Below are positions 17,630 through 28,588 of a stretch of DNA of 64,000 nt, one piece after another. Location: NCBI RefSeq assembly GCF_030296015.1, contig NZ_AP027368.1:3706839-3770838 (forward strand), read 5' to 3'. This DNA is from Ferrimonas sp. YFM (GTDB lineage Bacteria; Pseudomonadota; Gammaproteobacteria; Enterobacterales; Shewanellaceae). Made by a program: the position numbers and the translations under genes. How positions within the stretch are numbered: position 1 is the first letter of the stretch; the number at the start of each line of letters is the position of its first letter. The notes beneath the pieces were generated by a model. It was not told the DNA's origin, did not search any database, and saw only the letters and a program-made list of their open reading frames with translations.

Positions 17630-18859
17630 TTAGCCGCCGAAGTCATCCAGCAGGATGTTTTCGTCTTCCACACCCAGATCTTTGAGCATGTTGATCACCG
17701 CCGCGTTCATCACCGGTGGTCCACACATGTAGAACTCGCAATCTTCAGGTGCTTCGTGGTTCTTCAGATAGTTTTCCAGCAGCACGTTGTGAATGAACCC
17801 GGTGTAACCTTCCCAGTTGTCCTCAGGCTGAGGATCGGACAGGGCCACATGCCACTCGAAGTTGTCATTCTCCGCCGCCAGGCCGTCGAAGTCCTCCACA
17901 TAGAACATCTCGCGCTTGGAGCGGGCACCGTACCAGAAGCTGATCTTACGATCCGAGCTCAGACGCTTCAACTGGTCGAAGATGTGAGAGCGCATGGGGG
18001 CCATACCGGCACCACCACCGATGAACACCATCTCGTTCTTGGTCTCCTTGGCAAAGAACTCGCCGAAGGGGCCGGAGATGGTCACCTTGTCGCCAGCCTT
18101 GAGGCTCCAGATGTAGGAGGACATCTTGCCTGGAGGCAGGGTCAGGTTGTTTGGCGGAGGCGTGGCGATACGCACGTTCAGCATGATGATGCCCTCCTCC
18201 TCCGGATAGTTGGCCATGGAGTAGGCACGGATGGTTTCCTCATCCACCTTGGACTCCAGCTTGAAGAAGCCGAAGCGCTCCCAGTCGGCACGGTACTCGT
18301 CCGGAATGTCGAAATCCGCGTACTTCACGTGGTGGGCAGGGGCTTCGATCTGAATGTAACCACCGGCACGGAAAGGCACTACCTCGCCGGCAGGCACCTT
18401 CAGTTTCAGCTCCTTAATGAAGGTGGCCTGGTTATCGTTGGAGATAACCTCGCACTCCCACTTCTTGATGCCGAACACCTCTTCAGGGAGTTCGATATCC
18501 ATGTCGCTCTTCACCGCCACCTGGCAGGCCAGACGACAGCCCTCTTTGGCCTCACGCTTGGAGATGTGATCCAGTTCGGTAGGCAGAATTTCGCCGCCCC
18601 CCTCATGTACCTTCACCCGGCACTGGCCGCAGGAACCGCCGCCGCCACAGGCGGAAGAGATAAAGATGCCGTTGCCGGCCAGGGCGCCCAGCAGTTTGTC
18701 GCCGGCACCGGTGGAGATGCTCTTGTCGGCATCATCATTAATTTTAATCGTCACGTCACCGCTGGAGACCAGCTTGGATTTGGCGAACAGAATCACCAGC
18801 ACCAACACCAGTACAATCGCGGTAAACATGGTTACGCCGAGTACAATTTCCATCGACAC
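17630..18859 (-). CDS. nqrF: Na+-translocating NADH:quinone reductase subunit F
   Basis: The NADH entry subunit, 409 residues. One N-terminal membrane helix, a ferredoxin domain with the 2Fe-2S ligands in [15 protein letters not shown] and GCRLACQ, then FAD- and NAD-binding domains ([13 protein letters not shown] for [21 protein letters not shown] and [16 protein letters not shown] for NADH). The C-terminus LLDDFGG is typical of the family. Confidence 0.97.
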   Translation of the reverse strand: MSMEIVLGVTMFTAIVLVLVLVILFAKSKLVSSGDVTIKINDDADKSISTGAGDKLLGALAGNGIFISSACGGGGSCGQCRVKVHEGGGEILPTELDHISKREAKEGCRLACQVAVKSDMDIELPEEVFGIKKWECEVISNDNQATFIKELKLKVPAGEVVPFRAGGYIQIEAPAHHVKYADFDIPDEYRADWERFGFFKLESKVDEETIRAYSMANYPEEEGIIMLNVRIATPPPNNLTLPPGKMSSYIWSLKAGDKVTISGPFGEFFAKETKNEMVFIGGGAGMAPMRSHIFDQLKRLSSDRKISFWYGARSKREMFYVEDFDGLAAENDNFEWHVALSDPQPEDNWEGYTGFIHNVLLENYLKNHEAPEDCEFYMCGPPVMNAAVINMLKDLGVEDENILLDDFGG

Positions 18860-18887
18860 GTCCTTTTACTTCAACTCTCGGCGCCGC

Positions 18888-19496
18888 TTACAGCGACACT
18901 CCGGAAAATGACATAAAGCCCAGGGCCATCAGGCCAGCGGTCACAAAGGTGATACCCAGACCACGCAATCCATCGGGCACGTCGGAGTACTTCATCTTCT
19001 CGCGGATACCCGCCAGCAGCACCAGGGCCATGGCCCAGCCCACACCGGCACCCAGGCCGAAGACCACGGATTCAATGTGGCCATAGTCACGGTTGGCCAT
19101 GAAGGACACGGCACCGAAGATGGCACAGTTCACCGTAATCAGGGGCAGGAAGATCCCCAGGGCGTTGTACAGAGGCGGGAAGAACTTATCCAGGATCATC
19201 TCCAGGATCTGTACCAGCGCCGCAATCACGCCAATGAAGGTGATGAAGTTAAGGAAGCTCAGGTCGGAGTCGGGCATGCCGACCCAGGAGAGCGCTCCCG
19301 GCTTGAGAACGAATTGGAAGATGAGCTGGTTAAGGGGCACTGCCAGAGTCAGTACCACGATAACGGCCACACCCAGACCCATGGCGGTCTTCACCTTCTT
19401 GGACACCGCCAGGAAGGTACACATCCCCAGGAAGAAGGAGAGCGCCATGTTTTCGATGAAGATAGCCCGCACCAGCAGGCTGATGTAATGTTCCAT
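18888..19496 (-). CDS. nqrE: Na+-NQR subunit E
   Basis: A 202-residue membrane protein with six helices, of the NqrDE/RnfAE family. It begins [34 protein letters not shown], with the conserved Cys in the first third; a second Cys is in VNCAIFGAV. With NqrD these cysteines hold the intramembrane iron-sulfur centre. Confidence 0.97.
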   Translation of the reverse strand: MEHYISLLVRAIFIENMALSFFLGMCTFLAVSKKVKTAMGLGVAVIVVLTLAVPLNQLIFQFVLKPGALSWVGMPDSDLSFLNFITFIGVIAALVQILEMILDKFFPPLYNALGIFLPLITVNCAIFGAVSFMANRDYGHIESVVFGLGAGVGWAMALVLLAGIREKMKYSDVPDGLRGLGITFVTAGLMALGFMSFSGVSL

Positions 19497-19505
19497 AACC
19501 CTTCC

Positions 19506-20135
19506 TTACTCCTTAGGTTCCACCTGCTCCGGACGGGCGGTCCGGATGCCCCAGATAATAAAGCCAATCAAGAAGAAGGCACTTGGGGGCAGCAGCAGCA
19601 GGCCGTTTGGAACGTACCAGCCACCGTCGGTCACCTTGGTCAGGATCTCCACACCGAACAGGGTGCCGGAGCCAAACAGTTCACGCACAAAGCCGATGGC
19701 CAGCAGCACGGCGGAGTAACCCAGACCGTTGCCGATGCCGTCGAGGAAGCTGGGGACCGGTGGGCTCTTCATGGCGAAGGCTTCGGCGCGGCCCATCACG
19801 ATACAGTTGGTGATGATCAGGCCAACGAATACCGTCAACTGCTTGGCCACGTCGTAGGCATAGGCCTTGAGCACCTGGTCCACCACAATCACCAGGGAGG
19901 CGATAACGGTCATCTGCACGATGATCCGCACGCTGTTGGGGATGTGGTTGCGCATCAGGGAGATGAACAGGTTAGAGAAGGCACACACCGTGGTCAGGGC
20001 GATGGACATCACCAGGGCGGTCTCCATCTTGGAGGTGATCGCCAGGGCCGAACAGATGCCCAGAACGTTCAGGGCAATGGGGTTATTGGCAATTACCGGA
20101 CCGAGGACAATGTCCTTCATGGTTTTCTCAGCCAT
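19506..20135 (-). CDS. nqrD: Na+-NQR subunit D
   Basis: A 209-residue six-helix membrane protein homologous to NqrE. Conserved cysteines are in [12 protein letters not shown] and [14 protein letters not shown]. Its first base overlaps the last base of nqrC, and nqrE follows 9 nt later. Confidence 0.97.
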   Translation of the reverse strand: MAEKTMKDIVLGPVIANNPIALNVLGICSALAITSKMETALVMSIALTTVCAFSNLFISLMRNHIPNSVRIIVQMTVIASLVIVVDQVLKAYAYDVAKQLTVFVGLIITNCIVMGRAEAFAMKSPPVPSFLDGIGNGLGYSAVLLAIGFVRELFGSGTLFGVEILTKVTDGGWYVPNGLLLLPPSAFFLIGFIIWGIRTARPEQVEPKE

Positions 20136-20911
20136 TACAGGATTCCTCCTTTACGGGCGTTGGCGATAAAGGGACCAAAGCCCTCTTCACCCAGCCAGAA
20201 GTCCAGGGTGTACTGAACACCGTTGGCAGTCAGGGTCGCACCGGAGAGTGCGTCCACATCATGTTGCTTGTCAGTGGGCATCTTGGTGACGCGGATCTTC
20301 TGATTACCCTGGTCATCAAACAGCTTCTTGCCCACCCACAGCGCCTTCCACTTGGGGTTTTGAACCTCACCACCCAGTCCGGGGGTTTCACCGCTGTCGG
20401 AGAAGTCGTAGTAGACCATCGCCTTGACGGTGTTCATGTCCGGCTCCAGGGCCAGGAAAGCGTACATGGTGGACCACAGACCGTAGCCGTGTACCGGCAG
20501 GATCACACTGTCCAGCTCGCCATTGTCGTTCTTCACCAGATACACCAGCGCCTGGTTGGCGCGGCGCTTGATGGACGCCACATCGTTCTTGGGCACCACC
20601 GAGGTGGCGGTGTCACGGGCGGCCTTACGCTGGTCGTAGGAGGACGCATCGATGCTGTCGTCGAACTGACCGGTGGCCAGATCCACCACCTTGGCTTCGA
20701 TGTACTGGTTGTACACCGAGGCCACGTCGCCGTTGACCTTGTCCGCCAGGCTGGCGGCTTCCAGGATGTACTTCTGAGTATCCTGGGCCTTGTTTTTTTC
20801 CTGCAGGGGCTTGAGCGCCACCGCAGCGGTGGAAACCACCAGGGAACAGACCAGACACAGGCCGATGACGACGCCCAGAGTCTTGCCAAAACTGTCGTTG
20901 CTCTTAGCCAT
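20135..20911 (-). CDS. nqrC: Na+-NQR subunit C
   Basis: The 258-residue periplasmic flavoprotein subunit: an N-terminal helix ([21 protein letters not shown]) and a periplasmic FMN-binding domain with [13 protein letters not shown], whose Thr carries the covalent FMN. I chose ATG 20911 ([13 protein letters not shown]), which overlaps the nqrB end by 8 nt; the longer reading to 20983 lies within nqrB. Confidence 0.97.
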   Translation of the reverse strand: MAKSNDSFGKTLGVVIGLCLVCSLVVSTAAVALKPLQEKNKAQDTQKYILEAASLADKVNGDVASVYNQYIEAKVVDLATGQFDDSIDASSYDQRKAARDTATSVVPKNDVASIKRRANQALVYLVKNDNGELDSVILPVHGYGLWSTMYAFLALEPDMNTVKAMVYYDFSDSGETPGLGGEVQNPKWKALWVGKKLFDDQGNQKIRVTKMPTDKQHDVDALSGATLTANGVQYTLDFWLGEEGFGPFIANARKGGIL

Positions 20912-22130
20912 TGCGTGCCAGCCTCCGCTTGATGTTGGATTGAACCACGAAGTGGTCGAACAAAGGTGCCCACAGGTTGGCAAACAGAATTGCCAGCATC
21001 ATCCCTTCAGGGAAGGCGGGGTTCACCACGCGGATCAGCACCACCATCACACCGATGAGGATGCCGTAGGCCCATTTGCCACGCTCGGTAAAGGAGGCGG
21101 AAACCGGGTCGGTCGCCATAAAGAACATGCCGAATGCGAAGCCACCCAGCACCAGGTGCCAGGTCCAGGGCATGTTCATGATGGGGTTGGTGTCGCTGCC
21201 GACCATGTTCAGCAGAGACGCCATGGCGATCATGCCCACCATGGTGCCGGCAACGATGCGCCAGGAGGCGATGCGGGCATAGATGATGATCAGGCCGCCA
21301 ATGGCCAGGGCCAGGGTGGAGGTTTCACCCATGGAGCCGCCGATAAAGCCGTAGAAGGAGTCCCACCAGGCCTGGTCGCTGAAGGCATCGAACCAGCCGT
21401 AATCGGCAAAGCTCTTGGCGCCGGAGGCCGCCTGGCTCAGGTAGGTGGCACCTGTGTAACCGTCAACCGCACGCCAGATGGAGTCACCGGACATGTTCAG
21501 CGGATAGGCGAAGAACAGGAAGGCACGACCCGCCAGGGCAGGGTTGATGAAGTTACGGCCTGTGCCGCCAAACAGCTCCTTGGCCACCACCACACCGAAG
21601 GTGATACCCAGGGCCACCTGCCACAGGGGAATGGTCGCCGGCAGGGTCAGGGCGAACAGCACCGAGGTCACGAAGAAGCCTTCGTTGATCTCATGCTTAC
21701 GCACGCTGGCAAACACCACTTCCCAGAAACCACCCACGGCGAAGGTCACGCCATAGACAGGCAGGAAGAAGCAGGCGCCGTAGAGCATCAGGCCGCCGAT
21801 GCCGGTAGACGAGGTCAGCTCACCACCGAGCAGTTGGAACAGACCCACCTGCCACATGTCCGGCAGGGCAAAGCCTTCGGCCATGGCCAGCTGAGCCTGC
21901 AGGCCCACGTTGTACATGCCAAAGAACATGGCCGGGAAGGTACAGGCCCAGACGGTGATCATGATCCGCTTCAGATCGATGTTGTCACGGACATGGGTGC
22001 CACCCTTGGTGGTCTTACCCGGGGTGTAGAGAATGGTGGCCACCGCTTCATACAGGGCGTACCACTTCTCGTACTTGCCGCCTTTTTCAAACTGCGGCTC
22101 GATTTGTTCAATAAAGTTCTTCAGACCCAT
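20904..22130 (-). CDS. nqrB: Na+-NQR subunit B
   Basis: A 408-residue subunit with about ten membrane helices and the main Na+ path. The covalent-FMN motif is [14 protein letters not shown] around residues 215-228; a second cofactor, riboflavin, is bound in this subunit (family knowledge). The start overlaps the nqrA stop by one base. Confidence 0.97.
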   Translation of the reverse strand: MGLKNFIEQIEPQFEKGGKYEKWYALYEAVATILYTPGKTTKGGTHVRDNIDLKRIMITVWACTFPAMFFGMYNVGLQAQLAMAEGFALPDMWQVGLFQLLGGELTSSTGIGGLMLYGACFFLPVYGVTFAVGGFWEVVFASVRKHEINEGFFVTSVLFALTLPATIPLWQVALGITFGVVVAKELFGGTGRNFINPALAGRAFLFFAYPLNMSGDSIWRAVDGYTGATYLSQAASGAKSFADYGWFDAFSDQAWWDSFYGFIGGSMGETSTLALAIGGLIIIYARIASWRIVAGTMVGMIAMASLLNMVGSDTNPIMNMPWTWHLVLGGFAFGMFFMATDPVSASFTERGKWAYGILIGVMVVLIRVVNPAFPEGMMLAILFANLWAPLFDHFVVQSNIKRRLARNG

Positions 22131-23470
22131 CAGCCTTCCCTCTCGATGATCTCAAGACAACGACGCAGCTCTACTCCGTAGTCGTACTTGCCGGGGCACA
22201 CGAAGGTGCACAGCGCCAGATCCTCTTCATCCAGTTCCAGCGCACCCAGTTGCTGGGCGTTGTCTGTGTCATTGGAGATCAGGTCGCGCAGCAGGATGGT
22301 GGGCAGAATATCCAGAGGCATCACCCGCTCATAGTTGCCCAGGGGCACCATGGCACGGTCGGAACCGCCGGTGGAGGTGGTCATGTTGAACAGCTTGCCA
22401 GGGCTCAAGTGAGCCAGGAAGGCGCGGGTCAGGGAGAACTGGTTGGCGCCAGGCTTGAGCCAGCCAAACAGCTCCTTGTTGTCACCCTCTTCCAGCACAC
22501 TCACCTGGTTGTGGAAACGACCCAGGAAGCCGTGGGCACCGCTGGCGGTATGACCGCTGAGCACAGAACCGGAGATGATGCGGTTGTGCTGCTCGGTCAG
22601 CTCACCGTCGGTCAGCTGAGCCAGATTGGCACCCAGGGTGGTGCGAATCAGCCGAGGCTTGGCCACACGGGGGCCGGCCAGAGAGATCACCCGGCTGCTG
22701 TCCAGTTCACCAGTGGTGAACAGTTTGCCGATGGCGATGATGTCCTGGTAGCCAATGTGCCAAACAGTGCGTGACATGCTCGCAGGCAGCAGGTGATGAA
22801 TGTGGGTCCCCGCCAGGCCTGCTGGGTGAGGGCCCTTGAACCGGCTCACCTGCAGGTGATCGGATTCAGGCACTTCCAGTCGGGCTTCGCCGGTATTCAG
22901 GTACACCTTGCCGTCGGTCAGCTTGGCAACGACGCCCAGGCCGTGACAGAACGCCTCGTAGGCCTGCTCAATGACCATCATGGGGTCGGCAGCCAGAGGG
23001 TTGGTGTCGATGGCGGTGACGAAAATGCCGGCGGGCTGGCTGTTCAGCTCAGGCGCCTTGCTGAAGGGGCGTGTGCGGAAGGCGGTCCACAGGCCGCTGT
23101 TCACCAGGTTATCCTGAACCCGGTCACGGCTGATGTTGGCCAGTTCGTCGGTGGAGTAAGAGGCGAAGCGAACGCTGTCATCGCCCTCAATGTCGATCAC
23201 CACGGATTGCAGTACCCGTTTGGCACCACGGTTGATGGCACTGACGGTACCGCTGGCAGGTGCGGTGTACTTTACTCCAGGGTTTTTCTTGTCCTCGAAC
23301 AGTACCTGGCCTCGCTTGACGCGTTCCCCCTCCTTGATCTGCATGGTGGGGCGCATACCGTGGTACTCTTCACCCAGGAGCGCAACCTGAGAGACCTGGG
23401 GGCCTTCACCGATTGTCTGCTCCGGTCTCCCTTCGAGAGGAAGATCCAATCCTTTCTTTATTGTAATCAT
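22130..23470 (-). CDS. nqrA: Na+-NQR subunit A
   Basis: A 446-residue cytoplasmic-side subunit, the same length as Vibrio cholerae NqrA. I chose ATG 23470 ([18 protein letters not shown]), the conserved NqrA N-terminus; the open frame runs 23 codons further upstream without homology. First gene of nqrABCDEF-apbE-nqrM, which couples NADH oxidation to Na+ export. Confidence 0.97.
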   Translation of the reverse strand: MITIKKGLDLPLEGRPEQTIGEGPQVSQVALLGEEYHGMRPTMQIKEGERVKRGQVLFEDKKNPGVKYTAPASGTVSAINRGAKRVLQSVVIDIEGDDSVRFASYSTDELANISRDRVQDNLVNSGLWTAFRTRPFSKAPELNSQPAGIFVTAIDTNPLAADPMMVIEQAYEAFCHGLGVVAKLTDGKVYLNTGEARLEVPESDHLQVSRFKGPHPAGLAGTHIHHLLPASMSRTVWHIGYQDIIAIGKLFTTGELDSSRVISLAGPRVAKPRLIRTTLGANLAQLTDGELTEQHNRIISGSVLSGHTASGAHGFLGRFHNQVSVLEEGDNKELFGWLKPGANQFSLTRAFLAHLSPGKLFNMTTSTGGSDRAMVPLGNYERVMPLDILPTILLRDLISNDTDNAQQLGALELDEEDLALCTFVCPGKYDYGVELRRCLEIIEREG

Positions 23471-23925
23471 ACTCATTTGCACTGCTGTCTGGGACTTCGC
23501 CCTCAAACCCCGATTTCCAGAGCCTGAGAGACCATTCATGTTGACGTCGATAGCAATTCACCAGCCAGACATGAACCGCCGCATAAAAATGACTATTAGT
23601 GAGATCCATGTCACGCTGTCTCGGGGCGAATCATACCCCAAACACATCGTTACTGCTACGAAAATAACCATAGAATGGATCGATTGCTGCAATTAATGGC
23701 TTTCTATTAACAAAAATTGCTTAAACAGGCGGAAAGCAGGTGAAATCTCTTACTAACCATGTTCACCTCTCACATATTCCTCATGATTTCCAGCCCCCTT
23801 ATTCCAAAATTGTCAGTGATATCTCTGGCGGTTATTTGTACGGGAAAGTCCCCCACTTGAGTTGACGCCCCGGTATCCTGTAGAGTCGGGCCACCTTCCT
23901 TACATCCATCACATAGGGATAACAG
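23471..23925. other. Divergent intergenic region between nqrA and the POT transporter gene
   Basis: It must hold the nqr promoter and the transporter promoter. AT-rich around 23640-23760. I could not fix either promoter with confidence: an imperfect TTGAGT/TAGAGT pair at about 23858-23887 may serve the transporter. No gene seen. Confidence 0.4.
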
Positions 23926-25464
23926 GTGCAACAGCTGGACAAATATAAAGAGAACGACCTGAGAGAGGTCAAACAACTAGGGCTGTGGGCCTCCATCGCC
24001 GGGCTGGGATACATTTTCTGGCTGGTGGGCGGAATGGAGATCATCGAGCGTTTGGCCTATTACGGGGTAAAGGCCACCGCTGGCATCTATGCCAGCGATC
24101 CCGCATCCAAAGGCGGTCTGGGGATCACCATGACCGACTACGGCATCATCATGTTCGTCTTCGCCCTGACCCAGACCACGGTGCCCATTGTCACCGGTGG
24201 CCTGTCTGATCGTCTCGGGTATAAGGAGACCATCGCCCTCTCCACGGTGATCAAGATTGTCGCCTACCTGATCATGGCGTTCTTCCCCAGCTTCCTGGGC
24301 TTCACCCTGGGCGCCATGACCCTGGCCTTTGGCACCGGCATCTTCAAGCCGGGCATTCAGGGCACCATGGTGAAAGCGGTGCCCCGTGAGTCCACCACCA
24401 TGGCCTGGGGCATCTTCTACCAGCTGGTGAACATCGGCGGTTTCCTCGGCCCTCTGGTGGCCGTACAGCTGCGTCAGCTGTCCTGGGACCATCTGTTTTT
24501 CGCCTGTGCCGCCATTATCTCGCTGAACTTCCTGTTTCTGCTGATGTACACCGAGCCGGACAAACAGGAGCGTCTGGAGCGCAAGGCCGCGGTGAAGGCG
24601 GGTCAAATCAAACAACAGGCGCTGTGGAAGGACTCCCTCAACGAGATTCGCAAGCCTCTGGTGTTCGGCTACATGTTCGCCTTCTCCGGCTTCTGGTTCA
24701 TGTTCAACGCCATGTTTGACGTGCTGCCGGTACACATCAAAGAATGGGTGGACACCTCCACCATCGTCACCGACATCTTCGGTGCCGGCGGCACCCAGAA
24801 CCCCTTCCTGATCGGTCTGATGGGCCTGAACCACGAAGGCACCAAGGTGATGCCCGACTTCATGATGAGCATCAACTCCATCATGATCGCCACCTGCTGC
24901 TTCCTGGTGGCCGCAGGCACCGCCCGCTTCCGCATCATGAGCTCCATGCTGGCCGGCGCCCTGTTCTGCACCGGCGCCATGCTGCTGGTGGGCTTCACTC
25001 CGGGCGCCTGGTTCATGATCGTTTCCATCGTGGTGTTCAGCCTGGGTGAGATGCTGCTCAGCCCCAAGAAGGGCGAGTTCATGGGCAACATCGCCCCCGC
25101 TGACAAGAAAGCCATGTACCTGGGCTTTGTGATGCTGCCCCAGGGGATCGGCTGGACCCTGGAGGGCTTCATCGCCCCCTGGCTGTACGACATGTTCGCC
25201 TCCAAGGAGCGCATCTCCCGGGATTACCTGGCGGAACTGGGCATGGCCAAAGACACCGTTGCCGGCATCCCCCAGGGCGAGGCGTTTGACCGTCTGGTGG
25301 CCTTTGCCAACAGCACGCCGGAGCTGATGACCCAGACCCTGTATCAGGCCAACAACATCGGCATGGCCTGGTACATCATCGCCACCGTGGGCGCCATCTC
25401 CGCCGTCGGCATCTACATCTACGCCAAGATGGTGTTCCGCATTCAGAAAGCGGCTACCGCCTAA
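23926..25464 (+). CDS. POT-family (PTR2) proton-coupled peptide transporter
   Basis: A 512-residue major-facilitator protein with about 12-14 helices. The ExxER proton motif is in GGMEIIERLAYYG, and the PTR2 signature is in GIFYQLVNIGGFLGPLVA. GLSDRLGYKETIALS is the MFS loop 2-3 motif. Start is GTG 23926. Imports di- and tripeptides; substrate range is not predictable. Stands alone, with a bidirectional terminator shared with luxS. Confidence 0.85.
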   Translation: MQQLDKYKENDLREVKQLGLWASIAGLGYIFWLVGGMEIIERLAYYGVKATAGIYASDPASKGGLGITMTDYGIIMFVFALTQTTVPIVTGGLSDRLGYKETIALSTVIKIVAYLIMAFFPSFLGFTLGAMTLAFGTGIFKPGIQGTMVKAVPRESTTMAWGIFYQLVNIGGFLGPLVAVQLRQLSWDHLFFACAAIISLNFLFLLMYTEPDKQERLERKAAVKAGQIKQQALWKDSLNEIRKPLVFGYMFAFSGFWFMFNAMFDVLPVHIKEWVDTSTIVTDIFGAGGTQNPFLIGLMGLNHEGTKVMPDFMMSINSIMIATCCFLVAAGTARFRIMSSMLAGALFCTGAMLLVGFTPGAWFMIVSIVVFSLGEMLLSPKKGEFMGNIAPADKKAMYLGFVMLPQGIGWTLEGFIAPWLYDMFASKERISRDYLAELGMAKDTVAGIPQGEAFDRLVAFANSTPELMTQTLYQANNIGMAWYIIATVGAISAVGIYIYAKMVFRIQKAATA

Positions 25465-25482
25465 GGTTTACGCCAAACACGA

Positions 25483-25510
25483 AAAAGGGGAGCCATTCGG
25501 CTCCCCTTTT
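25483..25510. terminator. Bidirectional terminator between the POT gene and luxS
   Basis: AAAAGGGGAGCC, loop ATTC, GGCTCCCCTTTT. The A-run before and T-run after the stem let it work on both strands. Confidence 0.9.
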
Positions 25511-25526
25511 GTTGTTCTGCAGCGCC

Positions 25527-26036
25527 CTACAGCTTGGCCAGTTGCTCATCGCTCAGGGTCAGGGTGTCATTCTTATTGACCCCGATCCCCCGCTTGAGGA
25601 TGTCCTCGGCAATCGCCTTCGCCTGCTCCAGAGAGTGCATCTCATAGGTGCCGCACTGGTACTCATTGAGCTCAGGGATCTGCTCCTGACTCTCCACCGC
25701 CAGCACATCCTTCATGCTCGCTTCCCAGGCTTCCCCCACCTGCTGCTCCGTTGGCGTGCCTATCAGGCTCATGTAGAAGCCGGTGCGACAGCCCATGGGC
25801 GAGATGTCGATGATCTCCTGCTCACCCTGGTTGAGGTGATCCCGCATGAAACCGGCGAACAGGTGCTCCAGGGTGTGGATGCCCCGCTCGGAGAGGATCT
25901 CCACATTGGGCACGCAGAATCTCAGGTCAAACACCGTGATGGTGTCCCCCTTGGGGGTGGCCATGGTTTTGGCCACCCGAACCGCTGGCGCCTCCATTCG
26001 GGTATGGTCAACGGTAAAGCTATCGAGCAGTGGCAT
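25527..26036 (-). CDS. luxS: S-ribosylhomocysteine lyase (autoinducer-2 synthesis)
   Basis: Cleaves S-ribosylhomocysteine to homocysteine and DPD, the AI-2 precursor. The 169-residue product has the iron site in DHTRM (His11) and [10 protein letters not shown] (His54/His58 with Glu57), and the catalytic Cys in GCRTGFY. ATG 26036 gives [14 protein letters not shown], the family N-terminus, with AAGGAA eight bases upstream; the TTG six bases further upstream is not needed. Confidence 0.97.
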   Translation of the reverse strand: MPLLDSFTVDHTRMEAPAVRVAKTMATPKGDTITVFDLRFCVPNVEILSERGIHTLEHLFAGFMRDHLNQGEQEIIDISPMGCRTGFYMSLIGTPTEQQVGEAWEASMKDVLAVESQEQIPELNEYQCGTYEMHSLEQAKAIAEDILKRGIGVNKNDTLTLSDEQLAKL

Positions 26037-26095
26037 GGGCAAGCTTCCTTCTATACGTCTATACGGCTAAACCATACTCCCAGTTTCCGCCGAGA

Positions 26096-27190
26096 TCAAT
26101 CCCGATGCAGGGAGCCCCTGGAGTTATCGTAGGCCTCTTCACTGACTTTGTGATAACGGCGCACCCCTTTGTAGAACTCCATGTAACTGTCATACACCCG
26201 CTTCATCTGAGGATCGGTGGCCGCCTGCTCGTCGATCACCTCCTGGGCGGTGGCCCGCATCGCCTCCATCACCTCATCGGGAAAGGCCCGCAGTTCGATG
26301 TTGTGGTCCATCACCAGAGCATCCAGGGCTTCGATGTTGCGCATGGTGTACTCGTCGAGCATGTCCTGATTGACCCCTTCGGCGGCATTGACCACGATGG
26401 CCTGCAGATCCGATGGCAAGGCGTCAAACGCCTTCTGATTGATCAGAAACTCCAGGATGGTGCCCGGCTCCTGCCAACCTGGGTAGTAATAGTAGGACGC
26501 GGCTTTGTGCAGCCCCACCGCCAGATCGTTATAGGGGCCAATCCACTCGGTGGCATCGATGGCCCCGGTTTGCAATGCGGTAAAGAGTTCGCGCCCCGGC
26601 AGGGTCACCGGCACCCCTCCCAGACGGGAGAGCACCTCTCCCCCCAGCCCAGGCAGACGCATCTTCAGCCCTTTGAGATCTTCCAGGGAGTTGATCTCCT
26701 TGTTGAACCAGCCCCCCATCTGTACCCCGGTGTTACCGCCACGCAGGGGTTTGACGCCGAATGGGGCATACAGCTCGGTCCACAGGGTCATGCCCCCGCC
26801 ATACTGCAGCCAGCTATTGACCTCCTGGGCGTTCATACCAAAGGGAATCGAGGTGAAAAACTGCGCCGCGGGCACCTTGCCCTTCCAGTAGAAGGAGGCA
26901 CTGTGTCCCATTTCGGCACTGCCCTGGGACACCGCATCAAACACCTCGAAAGCGGGCACCAGGTCACCGGCACCATAGACGATGATGGTCAGTCGCCCGC
27001 CGGACATCTGGTTGACCCGCTCGGCGAAGCGCTCCGGAGCCATACCCAGGCCGGGAAAGTTCTTGGGCCAGGAGGTGACCAGCTTCCACTGATAGAGTTG
27101 TTGCGGGGGCTGAGCCTGAACCTGCTCAGCCTGTCTTTGATAACAGCCAGCCAAAATCAGGAGCGCGGCAGCAAAGGCGATTAAACGCAT
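26096..27190 (-). CDS. TRAP transporter substrate-binding lipoprotein (DctP/TAXI class, orphan)
   Basis: A 364-residue lipoprotein (LILAGC lipobox at residues 12-17) with a DctP-type fold: FPGLGMAPERFAERVNQMSGGRLTIIVYGAGDLVPAFEVFDAVSQGSAEMGHS, and the conserved binding Arg region around GLKMRLPGLGGEVLSRLGGVPVTLPGRELFTALQTGAIDATEWIG. That last stretch is the signature of this family. No dctQ or dctM gene is near, so it either works with a membrane unit encoded elsewhere or has another role. Confidence 0.9.
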   Translation of the reverse strand: MRLIAFAAALLILAGCYQRQAEQVQAQPPQQLYQWKLVTSWPKNFPGLGMAPERFAERVNQMSGGRLTIIVYGAGDLVPAFEVFDAVSQGSAEMGHSASFYWKGKVPAAQFFTSIPFGMNAQEVNSWLQYGGGMTLWTELYAPFGVKPLRGGNTGVQMGGWFNKEINSLEDLKGLKMRLPGLGGEVLSRLGGVPVTLPGRELFTALQTGAIDATEWIGPYNDLAVGLHKAASYYYYPGWQEPGTILEFLINQKAFDALPSDLQAIVVNAAEGVNQDMLDEYTMRNIEALDALVMDHNIELRAFPDEVMEAMRATAQEVIDEQAATDPQMKRVYDSYMEFYKGVRRYHKVSEEAYDNSRGSLHRD

Positions 27191-27572
27191 AGTTTTCCTC
27201 CCTCATAACAGCAAGAATTGCCGTTAACACAGGTGTTTATATTAATTATTAACCATTTATGCGAGACGGCAACTCGTAGGCTGTGCGCAATCACTGCTAG
27301 GGGGCAAGCTGTTCAAGGCCGATGGTGGCGATACCACTCGGAGGCAGGAAGAGGCGTGGGCCTCTCCCGAACCGATCTGAGCAATTTCGCCGCCAGCACT
27401 ACTAAGGGTAAACCACAGAGTCCGACCCCACAGTCCATTTCATCCAATTGGGGAGACAATCACCCGGTCGGCGCTCCGTTCGCCAGGGCCTGAAGTTCAT
27501 CAATAAATTTGATAGCAGATTCAAGTACAAAAAGCGACCATCTGCTCAGATTTGGCGGGGAAATGGGCAAAG
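27191..27572. other. Intergenic region between the TRAP protein gene and bolA
   Basis: Contains the AT-rich promoter side of the TRAP gene (27220-27260) and a short GAGGC-GTGG-GCCTC stem near 27350. No convincing gene; short plus-strand frames have no coding character I trust. Confidence 0.45.
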
Positions 27573-27596
27573 AAAAACGCCGCCTGATGGCGGCGT
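27573..27596 (-). terminator. Rho-independent terminator of bolA
   Basis: On the minus strand ACGCCGCC, loop ATCA and GGCGGCGT, then TTTTC, directly after the bolA stop. Confidence 0.88.
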
Positions 27597-27601
27597 CCGG
27601 A

Positions 27602-27913
27602 TTATCCGTTCAGAGAGCCTGTGCACCCCGGTGTCTTCGGCGCCTGTGTGCGCTCCTGCCACTCCTGAGGCGTATAGGTATGCAGGGCCAGGGCATGGAG
27701 ACCGGCATCAAACTCTGCCTGCAGCAACTCGTTGATGCTGCGGTGGCGGGCCAGCAGCCGCTTGCCCTGAAACTGGTCGCTGACCACCACCAGTTTAAAA
27801 TGGGTTTCGGCATCCTTGGGGGTGCGGTGCATGTGGCTCTCGTTGATCACCTCAAGATGGGTGGGGGCCAAAGCCTGGCTCACCTTGGCTTCGATGGCCT
27901 GATGAATCGACAT
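27602..27913 (-). CDS. bolA: BolA-family protein
   Basis: A 103-residue protein, the size of E. coli BolA (105). Conserved: LEVINESHMHRTPKDAETHFKLVVVSDQFQGKRLLARHRSINELL, including the His and the FxGxxLxxRHR block. BolA proteins partner with monothiol glutaredoxins in iron-sulfur trafficking and affect cell shape and transcription. A terminator follows at once. Confidence 0.93.
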   Translation of the reverse strand: MSIHQAIEAKVSQALAPTHLEVINESHMHRTPKDAETHFKLVVVSDQFQGKRLLARHRSINELLQAEFDAGLHALALHTYTPQEWQERTQAPKTPGCTGSLNG

Positions 27914-27967
27914 CGCTGAACTCCTTGCTGTGTTGAGGCTCCCTTATACCCCCGGGACAGGGGGAAC

Positions 27968-28588
27968 TCAACCCCTGGACCAGTAGCCCGGAGTAATGCG
28001 GCGGAAAGTCAGACTGATGCGTTCCGCCTCGATGCCGGCACGAGGAGGCAACTGATGTTTGCAGCGACGCTGCGCCTCCGGCAACAGTTGCAGCAGGCTG
28101 CCATGGGGCATGACAAACTCCTGGGTCTGACCTTCGCCACAGCGCAGCTGAAGGGGACGGGCCTGACCCAGGGACAGGATCGCCACCTGGGGCTCGGCGC
28201 CCATTTCAGGTTCATTGTCGCTGTGCCAGCCCATCTTGTCCTGGCCACTGCGATACCGGTTGGCCAGCACAGTGTTGTAGCGAATGCCGCAGTGCTGGGA
28301 CACCGACAGCATCAGCGCATCCAGCCAGGGGGGAAGGGGATCGGGATCCAACAGGGTACCGGAATAGCGATACTGGCAACCTGGCTCACCCAGCCAGCAC
28401 TGCTGCCTGGGGATCAGGTGCTCTTTACCGAACACCCGCACCTTGGGCTGCTGCCAGTTCAGTTCGAGGCAACGTTCCAACAATTGGTCAGAGCGCTCCA
28501 CCGGGAGAAACCGGCTCCAGTAGCGGGCCAACTCCCTGTCCCCCTTGTGGAGCCGCTGGGGAATCAGGTACTCATCCAGGGTCATCAT
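27968..28588 (-). CDS. AlkB-family 2-oxoglutarate/Fe(II) dioxygenase (DNA repair)
   Basis: A 206-residue protein with the iron ligands in GWHSDNEPEMG (HxD) and a downstream His, and the 2-oxoglutarate Arg in AERISLTFRRI. YNTVLANRYRSGQDKMGWHSD resembles the AlkB subgroup closest to eukaryotic ALKBH2/3. It removes alkyl groups from DNA bases by oxidation. The ATG shares bases with the stop of the upstream glycerate-kinase-like gene (TGATG), so they are co-translated. Confidence 0.9.
   Translation of the reverse strand: MMTLDEYLIPQRLHKGDRELARYWSRFLPVERSDQLLERCLELNWQQPKVRVFGKEHLIPRQQCWLGEPGCQYRYSGTLLDPDPLPPWLDALMLSVSQHCGIRYNTVLANRYRSGQDKMGWHSDNEPEMGAEPQVAILSLGQARPLQLRCGEGQTQEFVMPHGSLLQLLPEAQRRCKHQLPPRAGIEAERISLTFRRITPGYWSRG

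Noticed and set aside
23595-23625. A CRP site (GTGA...TCAC) near the nqr/POT region
   Set aside because: The half sites are eight bases apart instead of six, so it does not fit the CRP consensus.
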